Shown here: positions 1-11,745 of the stretch, piece after piece
How the letters are laid out: every line of letters starts with the position of its first letter
Position numbering within the stretch: the stretch's first letter is position 1
From: Rhytidiadelphus loreus
Taxonomy: Eukaryota; Streptophyta; Bryopsida; Hypnales; Hylocomiaceae
Assembly: GCA_947034895.1 (NCBI GenBank)
Contig: OX344764.1
Location: 40,116,935 to 40,180,934, forward strand
Length of the DNA stretch: 64,000 nucleotides
Direction: 5' to 3'
Translations under genes and position numbers: made by a program
The notes under the pieces: generated by a model
What the model saw: the letters and a program-made list of their open reading frames with translations, nothing else
Told to the model about the DNA's origin: nothing
Database searches by the model: none

Positions 1-137
1 TTGGCTGTCCGGCCAATTCAACACAACATCATTCCTGCATCCCATTCAGTACACTCTCCTTTTTCCAACACATTGGCCAGCCCCAATTCTGTGACCTAAA
101 ATACCAATCTCGGAAGCAGATGATTCAAGTAGTAAGG

Positions 138-626
138 TAAGGTAGGGTTGCTCGGAAAGCACCCTAGTCGAAAAGAAAGTGACCTCGTACCGTAAGGCCG
201 TCTCATTTGCCATTATAAGGAGTTTGATATTGACATCCAACCCAAGTTGTTTCATAATTTTTGGACATTTGTGGAATTAATAACAAATTTTTGAAGTGGA
301 AACCGACAAAGTGGAGTTTGATATTGACATCCAACCCAAGTTGTTACATAATTTTTGGACATTTGTGGAATTAATAAAAAAAAATTGAAGTGAAAACCGA
401 CAAAGTGGAGTTTGATATTGACATCCAACCCAAGTTGTTTCATAATTTTTGGACCTTTGTGGAATTAATTACAAATTTTTGAAGTGGAAACCAACAAAGT
501 GGTCCAGCAAGAAAAGCCTCCCTCCTCTTGAAATGTACATTGTTTGTACATTGATGGTGCACTAATGAGTACAATATGTACCTCTGTGTTTGAGGAGGGT
601 CGCTTTATAAGCAGCCTACTACCTTA
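138..626. mobile_element. Non-autonomous TIR element, family A copy 1
   Basis: The left end (138-168, TAAGGTAGGGTTGCTC...) and the right end read on the opposite strand (626-596, TAAGGTAGTAGGCTGC...) form an imperfect terminal inverted repeat that runs into AAAGC(G/A)(A/C)CC. Related copies with the same ends and interior lie at 23,063-23,290 and 29,130-29,436. The interior holds a 94-bp tandem repeat. There is no coding potential. Superfamily is not assigned because no clear target duplication is visible. This is inferred from three-way comparison inside the window. Confidence 0.6.
219..502 (+). repeat. 94-bp tandem repeat, three copies
   Basis: Units start at 219, 313 and 407 with GGAGTTTGATATTGACATCC and end in a GAAGTGGAAACCRACAAAGTG motif. 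Differences between copies are few (mainly TTTC/TTAC and A-run length). One related single unit lies at about 23,161-23,240 and another, inverted, at about 29,230-29,340, so the array grew inside family A copy 1. Confidence 0.9.
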
Positions 627-680
627 TTACGTACTTCCTCACTTCACTTTTGATTATTAACTTTAGATGCTATGGTATAT

Positions 681-750
681 CTTTTTCTTTTTCTTTTTCT
701 TTTCTTTTTTTTCTTTTTTTTGAACACATGGATAATTTCCATTGTACTAT
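681..750 (-). mobile_element. Possible 3' tail of a 5'-truncated LINE
   Basis: A T-rich run (681-721) is followed by GAACACATGGATAATTTCCA. The 3' end of the large LINE at 53,589 has nearly the same arrangement: poly(T) then GAAACACATGGACGATTTCC. Similarity fades after about 30 bp, so this would be a very short or decayed tail on the - strand. Confidence 0.35.
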
Positions 751-1015
751 GGTATATATCTTTCTGATGGTGGGGAAGAACTCTGAAGCAAGGCAAGGCC
801 ACAAGTCCACAACATGTGGGCAAATGGAACCCAAGCCAGGCAAATTAATTAATGCTATCTTATTCAAGGGACTGAATTCAAACCCAAATGCTGGAATTGT
901 AATTGAAACTGAGATTTTCAGAATTTCAGTTCCTGAAACTGTGACATATCCAATAGGCATATGCTAAAGCAGATTTTCGATCCATTTCTGGCAGTAACTT
1001 AGAACCGATTGTTTT

Positions 1016-1165
1016 TAGGAATGACAGAGGCAGGGGTCCCTTTTGCATCCTTGAAAACGAGACCTTGTTGTACAGTAAACAAAATTGTCTTATACGGCTC
1101 CTGTAGTTAGCCAATCCCAATCACTTTGAATTAACTAACTGATAAGGGCAGTACCCCCTAACCGT
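1016..1165 (+). repeat. Duplicated segment, copy 1 (pair at 15,936-16,080)
   Basis: The blocks CCCTTTTGCATC, TTGAAAA, ACAGT(A/G)AACAAAA, GTCTTAT, TTAGCCAATCCCAATC and GCTGATAAG occur in the same order here and in the region upstream of the kinase gene. The match is diverged but collinear over about 140 bp. It may be an old element or a copied promoter fragment. No coding sequence is apparent. Confidence 0.65.
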
Positions 1166-1199
1166 CCCTTTTTGCTACTCTGCCTAGTTACTATTATCA

Positions 1200-4100
1200 G
1201 ACTGGTTATATTTTCTTGTTGACAAATGAAAGGAGGCTCCTACTCGCTAGAAAATGTGACATTTGGATATTGTATTAAAAAGTTAGGAAGGGTCAAAGTT
1301 TTTTTTGGAAGAACTAATGTTCTAAAATCATTTTTTCTACATACATATTGATTTTGGAGATGTACATAGAGTGATTATGGCGGTTTTAGGTAAAGTGCAA
1401 TTTTGAGCATACCTACATTTGGATGTTACATTGGATGTTATTATTGACATAAAAACACAAGTTGTCAATTTATTGACAATTGTACTAAAATCTGTCACAA
1501 AAAATGATGAATAGGTCACATAAAACATGTTTTTTTAATAGTGAAGCCTCCAGTTTATACGACAATTTCCTAAACCGCAAAATCAACCTCAAACAATTCA
1601 AAAATGCAACGCCAACCTCAACTAATTTGAAAACGCAACACTAGTCCAATAAATTAGCACAACAGTGGCAGCACCCCAACCAAGTTAGATCTCAAATCCT
1701 AAGTACCAAAAGTAAACCACACAAACTTGAAATCCAAAGAGTCTAAGAGGTAAAGACTAAAGAAGTAGAGAGTTGTAGAAACCATCTCCATACAATCCAA
1801 ACTCTAAAGGCTAAGGGGATTATTTTGAATGAAATTGGTCCCAAACTCCAACACTAACTTGGGATCAAGAAAGTCGACTTTCTTGGACTTCAACACTAAC
1901 TTCGTCTTGACGTGGATGATAGATTTAGAAAGACAATTTGGTGCGCAATTAGCTAGCATAAATAAACTGCAATCTACGATGGTCCTCATGGAGTACTTGC
2001 TCAACCATGCAATATACTTTCCTCTTTGTGAAATCCAACAACGATGCACATGGTATCACAACCACATTTCTTGTGAATCCCCAAATTAAAAAATGTACCT
2101 TTTCCATACCCCAAAGTCAACCTCTTTTATATCAACGATTTTCAGTAGTTTTCTCCCTAAATAAAACCTCTTGGTAGAGGGTATGCTCACATCACTTATA
2201 AATAAGTAATTAATATCTAAACTAGATCATTATAAACTAACTGTTATAAAGTTATTTCATGTAATTGACTAGAAATTGAATAATTAAATTTAGGAAAAGT
2301 ATCAAATCAAAGTAGATTGATGAGATCCAAATTGACGATGAAGACTTGCAATATCCTTCTCAATCATATCAAGCTTATTAACCAAAGCACTAATATCACA
2401 CATTGTTGCGTTAAGTACAACTTGATATTTACTAAGGATTCTAAAACATTTTAGAGAGAGTTTGAAAAGCCTAAAGTTTTCCATGTCACATCGTGTTGCG
2501 ACATTAGTATGGCTGCCACAACATCAACCTTCAACCTTGATGTCCATCAAGATAAAAAAATCATTGTTAGGAAGGTAATTTATTTACCACAATGGACAAT
2601 CTAGATGAAAACAATTGCGATCTAGATGGACATGATTGTTTGATCAACTATTCAACAATTTCTAAGGACAAACTAGCTCGATGGACAAGATGTCCAACCA
2701 ATAGACATAGAGGATGGGCTCAATGAACTTTATTGATGTTTTTTACTCTAGGATCAATCTTAGAGTAAAAATAATAATTTTAAGGAGGATGTCTATATCT
2801 AAATGTGATCCTAACATGTCAAGACTTGTCTTGAGGACTTATCATGATTGACACATTATGATAAACCAAGTAATTGACACAAATAGCCCACCTCAAGTCA
2901 GGATTAAAAAAATCTTGGAAGAGCATGTAGGAGGACTATATGTTGTGCACCATTCCAAGTCCCATGGTCATGAAAACCTTGGAATTCTTGAAGGAGTTGA
3001 TAAACATTGGGCATTGGCATGCTTTAGGTAAAGAAAAGGATTGTGTAGTGGATTTTCTAGTGATTCCAAGTCCTTTGTATACGGAATGAAAGCCAAAGTA
3101 CCCCTAGTAGCCCCTTGTCACCCAATCTAATAATCTAGTTGTTGAACTTATGTATTAACCATAAAAATTAATTTTAACGTAATTATTATTTTTTGACTTT
3201 CCAGTAGAGTCTTTTTGTTGGAAAATTAAAACTTGTTTGAAGTGTGTAAAAAGAACAAAAGGAATCATCCAAATGACCAAATTGTACTAAAGTGTCTCAA
3301 ATTTTTGACACAAGATCCACATTTTTGTTAGTAATATGGTTGGAAACATGATTTTGGACAAAAAAAACAGAGAGTTCAAATAAATAATATGATAGAAAAT
3401 ATTAAAAAATACAAATTATCTTCATTTTTTGTACACTTTAAATATAATTTAAAAAGTGTATTTACTAATTGGGTTTTATATTAGAAGTTCTTAAAAAGAA
3501 TATGTGAAGGTGTCTATGGCCTTCAAATTGTTAAAAACGTTGTGACCTATGTTGTGTGATATTAGAATGTAAAATTTTCTAAAAGGACTTGTAAAGGATA
3601 TGTAGGTTCCGATAGCCCCTTGTATGTTAGAAAAGGGTTTAATTTTGCCATCATTTTTATGTAGATGGAGAGGAGGAAGGAAAAAGAAATTAGATAAGGG
3701 AAGGGAAAGAATTAAAGCAATGATGGTACTTGGAAAAAATGCCTTCATTGAGAGGGCCATGTTGTGCAAAATTTTGAATGGAAGTCGGGAAGGAAAGTGG
3801 AGGAAGACATTAATCATGTCGAAGGGAAGCTTGACTATACAACTATACATCTGTACAATTGTTCTTCATTGGTTGAGCTCTTTTTGGTCAATGATATTCT
3901 TAGAAGTGTTTATATTGTGGATATTAAATTAAATTAACGTAGTTCCTAACCCTGGGTACATAATTGGTTTAAAACAAGTTCCGTGGATAGTATATTTTTT
4001 ATTTCTTTTGGGGGATTTCTGGGTAGTGCATATTGCCTATTCATGCATAATTTTTTTTAAATATTATCTACATTATATTCTTAATGTTTAAATATAAAAT

Positions 4101-4340
4101 ATTTTTTGAAATTTGACATTAAAATTTTAAATGATGTTGTCAAAATTGAACCTAAATTTCTTTCCACAATAGATGTGTAATTGTTGAATAAATACTATCG
4201 ATTTTAGATACTTTAATATATAAAACTAGTATTAAAATCTTCTATTGATTTAAATTTTTTCAAAAATCTCCATCATATTCAGAGGTAATAGATGACCAAT
4301 AATCTTTATTAAATGTAGGATTTTTTCCTTCAATTTTTTT
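1200..4340. other. Gene-poor AT-rich intergenic DNA
   Basis: No supportable gene. Short open frames on both strands have no recognisable domain, and stop codons are frequent. The motif at 1,216-1,300 (ACAAATGAAAG...TTTGGATA...GGGTCAAAGTT) also occurs twice at 40,130-40,335 just 3' of the membrane-protein gene. The rest looks like decayed repeats. Confidence 0.6.
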
Positions 4341-4545
4341 ATTGATTAGTCTAGTGCAAATTTATTTATTTATTATTGATTAGTTTAGTGCAAATTCTTT
4401 TTTTTTATTATTGATTAGTCTAGTGCAAATTCTTTTTTTATTTTATTGATTAGTGTAGTGCAAATTCTTTTTTTTTATTATTGATTAGTCTAGTGCAAAA
4501 TCTTTTTTTTATTGATTAGTCTAGTGCAAATTCTTTTTTTTATTG
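4341..4545 (+). repeat. Tandem repeat, about 30-36 bp, six copies
   Basis: ATTGATTAGTCTAGTGCAAA followed by a T-rich spacer of variable length is repeated six times. The core is well conserved and the T-run length varies, as expected from replication slippage. Confidence 0.9.
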
Positions 4546-5860
4546 GCAACCTCTACTCCCAATTTGAAGGTTTTATGTAATTCTACTTTCAAAGATTTGA
4601 ATTTTAAAGTTTTATAAACTAAACTTTCTAATCTCAAAAAAATACTAGCACCATTTGATGTGCAGAATTTGTACCACAATTGATGGACAACAAAATTAAT
4701 CCCCTCCTTCAATATTCCCACTTTTGAACCATGTTATTATAAAGCTTCTTTGTCACCTACATTTGTATGTGACTTGATTTTTGAATTTTTGGAAATATGC
4801 ATAGAATGTACATTTGTTAGACTATCAACTTGTCCAATACATTTTAATTCAACAAATTGATCATAATTTTTATGTTAATAGAATTACCAAATTTAAACAT
4901 GAACTTCCAAACATTACTTACAATGAAATTGCCTATGGTTTTCCAAGCATATTCTTTGGAATGTGATTTAGAGGTAAGATGAAATTGGCAAACATCTCCA
5001 CGTACATTAGGGTCACCATACGAACCATGTCCATGGCTAATAGATAAATATTTGTCTTTTCCAAGTGTGAACTATATTTGGAATGAATTCAAAAAGAATA
5101 TTCTATTTTTTCATCTTTTTCTTCATCATTTAATTTTTTCTTGCCTTTGTTTTTTTCATTTGATAAAGTTTTTCTTTTCTTACAAATCTTGGGTGGTTTT
5201 CATCAAGTTTATATTTTGTATATAAATTAGAAAAACATATGTGAATGGAAACCTTTTTTTCTATACCAAAATTTTGCAACATTTTATTTGCAAGATAATT
5301 TTCATCTATTTTATATTTAAAAACAAATTGTTTAGAGTCTTTTTGGCTTTCAATACTTGGAAGTTTCTTTAAATATTCTGTAAAATTGTTTTAAGCTAGA
5401 GAGAAGAAATACACCGCACACCCATATATTCATCTCCCTTTTATAATATTTGTGCTTTCAAAGGTATTTGGTATAGCACATTTTTTACAAATTATTTTAT
5501 CTTTTGATAAATCTCTTAAGCAACTATTGCAAATTTTATGACAATGATTTACGTATAAATGTTGTTTTTGACTTGGACTTTGTACGTTTTGTAGGTTTTG
5601 ATTTAAAAAATTTACCAAAGTAATTTCCTTCCTTTATTGTATGAGTACATGGCAAAACATCTAGTTTTAAAAAAGAGTCTTTACTATTGTAATTTGTGAA
5701 AGAACAACCCTTAGCTTCTTTTCCTCTATAGTCAAGTTCCAATAGATTACTTTCTTCAAGATATTTTACACTTATAACATGATTTTCAAATCTTTTATTT
5801 TTAAATCTTCCATGTTAGAAAATCAATTCTATACAAAAACATCCTTTCTTTGTATATAAA
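4500..5860 (-). pseudogene. Decayed ORF tract with a Cys/His cluster, function unknown
   Basis: On the - strand, successive open stretches of 60-90 codons in shifting frames cover about 5,850-5,600, 5,618-5,430, 5,390-5,140 and 5,070-4,870. They are interrupted by stops and frameshifts. The second stretch has a Cys/His pattern (CHKICNSCL...ICKKC) like part of a RING or other zinc-binding finger. The third and fourth are lysine-rich and ordinary in composition. I do not recognise the family. A degraded transposon-encoded protein is the likeliest source, but a broken cellular gene with lost introns cannot be excluded. Confidence 0.35.
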
Positions 5861-5869
5861 ATCATATGC

Positions 5870-7240
5870 AACAAATCTACAAGTAATGATGTTGTGTATA
5901 TTAATTATTATTTTTATTAAATATTTTATAATATTAAAAAAATCATTTTATTTCATCTTTAATTTTATGTCTTCATCTTATTTTATATTTTTGTATTTTT
6001 ATAAATACCTATTCTATTGAATATTAATAAAAATAGGATTCATCTACTTATTGTGTATAATCAAATATTTTTCTATACTAATTTTCAAATATTATTGAAA
6101 AAAAAATTATAATTTTTTGTCCTATAAATATAAATTGTTCTATATCATGGGAGAATCTAAGAGTGCAAGTATTGAAAAAAACTCAAGCTTTACTAAGTGG
6201 CTACAACACCATAGCAAAACAAAACTGCTACAACAAGTTCTCTCTCTCTCTCCAAAACACACTCACAAGCCTTGACTTGGCAAAGAATACCAAGTGAAGT
6301 GGGGGTTCTCCTCTTATACCACCAACCCTATTTGACATTAACAAGCCAATTTTTACATAGAGTATAAAAGTAAGATAAAATTTTATGAACTAATAGAAAC
6401 TAATATACAAAAAGAATGGGGCTTCAAGAGGGCCTCTAGATTTGTACCAACAATGATAACAATTGTTGAATAAAAAAATAATTTTTTTCCACTAAAATAT
6501 AAAAAAGTTGTAGTCTGTCCTAAACAATCGCTATCATTTACTAATGATCACAATTCCTCAAAGAAAAAGGACCTTCTCTAGGCCCAATTCTTTTTCTAAT
6601 AATTAATTGATGTAATGTGGCACTCAATGCTTCAATGCCCCACATATAACATTATGACGTATTTTTGTTAATTGTTGTAGAATAAAAATTATAAAAATAA
6701 GACTACAACAAAAGTTATGTAAAATATTTTAAAAATTAGGTTTAAGAAAAAAATTGTATTGAGAGAGTATGGAGATGGATCTTAGAGCATCACCACCTGT
6801 CTTGCAAAATGCAGTGGTAATTTTGCTTGCAAAATGCAAAGCCATCCACTTTGTAAGCTGGTGGTCAATTGAGCCCCGCCTATAACCTCTTAAGAGGTGA
6901 AGCTGGAGTGCTTGGGCAGTAAAAACAGAGTAACAAAATGAGGTAAAATCCACAACGTGATGATCGCAAGTTGGTATTGATATGAGTAGCACCACTAGTG
7001 GTGGTCCAATGATTGTAAGCTGGTATCGTAGGTCCAACTTGTTGAAATCAATAAATAAACAACAATTGTTGAAGTCAATTGTTATTTGAACTATAAATTA
7101 GCTATTAAAATAAACTCTTATTTACTTGAAAAATGCCAAAGGTTCTAATAATTTAGGAAAAAAGGTTGAAACTACCAATAAATGCTAAATACTATGATTA
7201 ATTTTTTTTTCTTTTCAAAGTTGTCATAATATTATAGTCC
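5870..7240. other. AT-rich intergenic DNA without recognisable genes
   Basis: Very AT-rich, with a short (CT)n run at 6,240-6,253. No domain-bearing ORF or clear repeat unit was seen. Confidence 0.6.
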
Positions 7241-7248
7241 ACAACTCA

Positions 7249-7783
7249 ACGGTGCTAGTATGTAAGCCTAGAAATGTGAGCCTACAAGCCTTGAGCCTAG
7301 GCACATAGGTATTCTACAACTATTGGAGATGTCTATAACATACATACTTATAATATAAACATCCTATAACTATAAAAGGTGCTTATAATATAGACACCTA
7401 TAATATAAATATCCTATAACCATCAAAGGTGCTTATAAAATAGACACCTATAATATAAACATCTTATAACCATGAAAGGTGCTTATAAAATAGATACCTA
7501 TAATATAATTAGGTACCTATAATATAAACATCCTATAACCATGGAAGGTGCTTACAACATAGGTATCTACAACATAAACACCTTTAATACAGGTGCCTAT
7601 AACATAGACACCTATAATTTAAATATCCTATAACCATGGAAGGTGCTTATAACATAGACACCTATAATATAATTAGGCACCTACAATATAAACATCCTAT
7701 AACTATAGAAGGTGCCTATAACATAGGAATTAGGCTCCTATGCTCCTACGCTCAAGATCCTAAGCTCACATAATAGCAACCGT
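7249..7783. mobile_element. Foldback/MITE-like element, family B copy 1
   Basis: The left end (ACGGTGCTAGTATGTAAGCC, then ATGTGAGCC...CTTGAGCCTAGG) is matched in inverted orientation by the right end (CCTACGCTCAAGATCCTAAG, then CTCACATAATAGCAACCGT). A shorter relative with the same two ends lies at 26,660-26,895. The interior is a degenerate tandem array. ACAACTCA just outside the left end and ACAACTTA a few bases beyond the right end may be a mutated 8-bp target duplication. Confidence 0.65.
7310..7735 (+). repeat. Degenerate tandem array inside family B element
   Basis: Units of roughly 60-65 bp combine CATCCTATAACCAT, GAAAGGTGCTTATAA and ATAGACACCTATAATATAA. At least six imperfect copies are visible. 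GGTGCCTATAACATAGGCACC-like sub-units are themselves palindromic. The short relative at 26.7 kb carries only about two. Confidence 0.85.
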
Positions 7784-9908
7784 GGTTTACAACTTAAACC
7801 CGTAAAGGACGTGGCTTCTCACAACCAAAGTAGTCACCAAAATGCTCCAACTATTGGACCATTGAAAACTCAAGTCATCTATCAACCAATTTTAGATTGT
7901 AGCGTCCTTTAACCTCCAAAGGAATAGATCAAGTGCGGAATTGTTAGATTTCATGTTTGACCTAAATTTTTCCTTTTTAATTGCATTCAAATATCAATCT
8001 TATATTTTTATTACATGACATTATGAATTGTCAATCATTATGAAAAAATTTACTGTGTTTCATAAAAACTAAGTAACCTAGTGAAAATAAATTTGTAAAT
8101 ATAGCCAAAACAATTCAATTAATTTGAAATTATTTCAAGAGGTATAAGTAGCAATGGAGATTAGTGTGAAAATTTCTCAATTACTTGTTCTATTTTTTAC
8201 ATCCAAAACACCATTGACATTGGCCTTTAAGTCAAATTTTACTATGAAGCTAAATTTATCCTATTATATAATTGATATATCAAATCTTGATCATTTTCAA
8301 GTGTGAAAAAGTGTTGCTCTCTGTTTATCGTTTGTGTCTCGGCTTGTGCAGGCTTTGCTTTGTGCATCAAGCTCCTCCAGCACCCTCTTCACCATCACAA
8401 GTTCGTCTTGTTTGCTTGCTTTGAGTGTTGCTGCTTTGAAGTTTCAATTTACTTGGAATCGTTAGCTTGGGTTTGTGTTGGCTAATATATAAAGTTGATC
8501 AATAGTTGTTGTTGCCAATACTATCAAGAAATGAACAAAATTACAAAATTATTCAATACATGAGGTCTCCAAAGTTTCACTTGCCACCATGAGAATCAAA
8601 ATATGCATGTGAGTATGTGGGCAAGTTTATGTTGTAGGGCCATGATGAGGGCTAGAGGCAATGGAATTGTGAGTTGCTAGACCCTAAATGATATGTATAG
8701 CCACAACACCCATTTGTTGGAGACAATATTATATCTAGTTCAGTGAATGGCACAATTTCAAATGCATGAAAAAAAATCGTTCCATTTGTAGAAGTCACCT
8801 ATTGCCATATTGCTAGCAAGAATTGGATCTAATAAATACCAAGCTAATGAATTAGAAGATATTCAATATGGTTGTTGTCAAGAAGACAAAGGTAGGCCTA
8901 CCAAAAAAAGTCATTTGTCTTGAGTACAAGACAACAAAGGCTAGACAATTCTTAGAGTTTGTAGCACCGAAGCTATTGCCGTTCATTCTTCATCAACACA
9001 ATGCTCAATGGCATGACACATAGTGCAAAATATCACTTGAAGGGTTGAATGAGGGGGAGTTGATTAGCTTTATTGATTACGTTGAGAACTACAACTTTAA
9101 AGGTTAAGATGAATCCAAGCTCAACATTGGTTTAATTTTTGGCTTGATATACTTGTTCATATAACCTATGCTTTAAATCCTATGTATAATGAACGCACTA
9201 CAAGATAATAAGGCCTGAATTAAGACGTTTGTACCAATACATTTGCTTGGTATGATTAATTGCAAGAGATTACTCTTGCATGTGCTCAATTTGTAATCAA
9301 GGTGCTACAAGAATTTTTCCAAATAGAGACTATGTGTCATCTTAGAAATTACTAGAACTAGAGTCACTTATAGTTGCTAAGACAATGCAAGAACTAGAGT
9401 AATTGGAGGACTTGCACTCGGGCATCAAACTTCAAAGCAACAACTTGGTTGTTGAACTTGAGGTGGGAGACCATTTTGCTATAGTTGTCAATGCAAATGA
9501 TCAAATTGTGCTTGGCAAAAAATTCTTCATTCTTATATGTACAAGGAAAATGTATGTGTGAGAAGAAGAAAGCTTGATTGATGCACGGCAAGGAGTGGTA
9601 GAGAAGGACGAAGAAGTGGTCAAAGCATTATACACTACAACAAAAGCAATGTTTTATGACTGCAAAAAACGACTGCAATGAGTCGTAAAATCAAAAAATA
9701 TGACTCGCGTAGAAATCACTGTAGATGACTCGGAATATGACTGGCTGCAGTCGTTTAGAAGCAGTTGCTTTAGACATCAATCATATTGGCAGTCATATAA
9801 GTTGAGGAGTATAAATACCTATAATTAGCCATAATATGCCAACAAGGCGTATATTTTGACTTTCTTTGACTTTTTTTTGAGCTGCCCGGGTAAATGAAAA
9901 AATCCTAC

Positions 9909-10090
9909 ATGGAATATGACTGCGTTCAGTCATATTTTTTGATGACGTGGAATATGACTGTGGTCAGTCATATTTTGTGGAATATGACTACGGTGAGTCA
10001 TATTTTTTGATGACGTGGAATATGACTGCGGTGAGTCATATTTTGCAGTCATGTGGAATATGACTGCGGTGAGTCATATTTTTTGATGAT
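9909..10090 (+). repeat. CACTA 1 subterminal repeats, about 37 bp
   Basis: About five units of GTGGAATATGACTGCGGTGA then GTCATATTTTTTGATGAC. Each contains an inverted pair TATGACTGC/(G/C)AGTCATA. In CACTA elements such subterminal repeats are the transposase-binding sites. That role is inferred here from position and family. Confidence 0.85.
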
Positions 10091-11289
10091 TTGTAAAATG
10101 ATTCTTCTCAATTATATTTTTCAATCATATTCAGAGCATCTAGTCATTTTTTGGAAATTATTATAATCATTTTGTGACTCCAAGTAGTCATTTTTTTATT
10201 GATATGTATTTTGAACTATGAATTGAACAAATCATACAACGGTTGTAGGATACCTAAGCATATTTGCAATCATACATTAAAATGATTTAACAATTGAATA
10301 AAAGATTTCATGTAGTTAAAAGCAAATACATATGATTTTAAAGATATACAAGAAACAATTATATTGGAGAGGGAATATATAAGAAGGAATGTGACTCCTT
10401 TCAATGACATTTATAATTTATTAGTCACAAATACAAAATATGTATAGCACAATGAATTATTTACACAAGTCAATAGAGACTATATTTTTTACAATAATAT
10501 GAAGTGAGTTGCAAGTAGCCTCCAACGACTTTGTTCCAATTTTGTTGCTTGCATATACAATTAAAGAAATAGGAGGTTAATTTTTAATGAACATACAACA
10601 AAGCTCAATCTTCAAAAGTTTACAACAATAGAAAATATGTAATACAAATTTAGTGTAAGAAGAAAAACAATGGTGATGCAAGGAACAAGAAGAAAAAAGG
10701 CAACAAGTGCTAAAAGATAACAACAAATACAAGTTAACCCCTTTAGGATGTTAGCAGTCCAAACTGGCCTACGAATTTTTATACAATACAGTATGCCTTG
10801 CCTTAATTGGGTCCTCTTTCCAATGTTTTTGCTTTCCATTAAATGTGTAGTGAGCTTTAATGTATTTTGTTGTATGGTTTGAGGTGGGCAAATGTAAGTG
10901 GATGGCTCATTGCTTCTCTCCTTTTTTTCAACATGTGATTCTTCTCATTAATTGCTGAAATTCAATTCAAGTCTTGGGATGTGAGACAAAAGTGCAAAAT
11001 TTTGGATAAAATTATTAATCTACTGATGAAAACTTGTGCACTATCACATTTTCAGATTTCAGACTTTAATGTGAGTCAGACTGTATTTTACGACGTAGTA
11101 TACAAAAGCGTACACTTGCTAACATCTTAAAGGGGTTAAGATGCACAAGAAACAATAAGGAGCAACTACTAAGAGGTAACAAGAAACAACAAAAAAGAGT
11201 TAAAATGCAACAAAAGGAAACAAGAAAGAAAAAGAGAGAACAAAAAATAAAAAAGAAGAAATAAGAAGAAGAAAGAATTAAGATGCAAG

Positions 11290-11745
11290 AAGAAAAAAAC
11301 AAGAAGCAAGAGTGAAGATGCAACAAAAGACAATAACTTTAAGAAGTAAGAGTAACTCAAGATGCAACAAAAGACAACAACTAAGAAGCAAGAGTGAATT
11401 CAAGATGCAACAAAATACAACAACTAAAAAACAAGAGTGAACTCAAAATGCAACAAAACACAACAATTAAAAAACAAGAGTGAACTCAAAATGCAACAAA
11501 ACACAACAATTAATAAACAAGAGTGAACTCAAAGAGACAAGAGGAAAGAGACAAGAGACAACAAAAGGTAAGGAAGAAGAGTCAAAAGAAGTAGTGGCTA
11601 GGGTTTCAAAACCCTAAAAAAATGACGGCTAGGGTTTCAAAACCTTAAAAAAATGACACCTAGGGTTTCAAAACCCTAAAAAGTGGTGGCTAGGGTTTCA
11701 AAACCCTTAAAAAGTAGTGATTAGGTTTCAAAATTTTAAGCAATG
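11290..11745 (+). repeat. Internal tandem arrays of CACTA 1 (43-bp and ~35-bp units)
   Basis: From about 11,330 to 11,528, 43-bp units (GTGAATTCAAGATGCAACAA ... ACAAGA) repeat about five times and are strongly purine-rich. From 11,590 to 11,745, units built on GGCTAGGGTTTCAAAACCCT repeat about five times. The latter contain AGGGTTT/AACCCTA resembling the plant telomere heptamer, but in inverted pairs, not in an array. Confidence 0.85.

Noticed and set aside
11590..11745. AGGGTTT/AACCCTA runs as an interstitial telomere
   Set aside because: The words occur once per ~35-bp unit and in inverted pairs inside a CACTA element, not as a head-to-tail TTTAGGG array.
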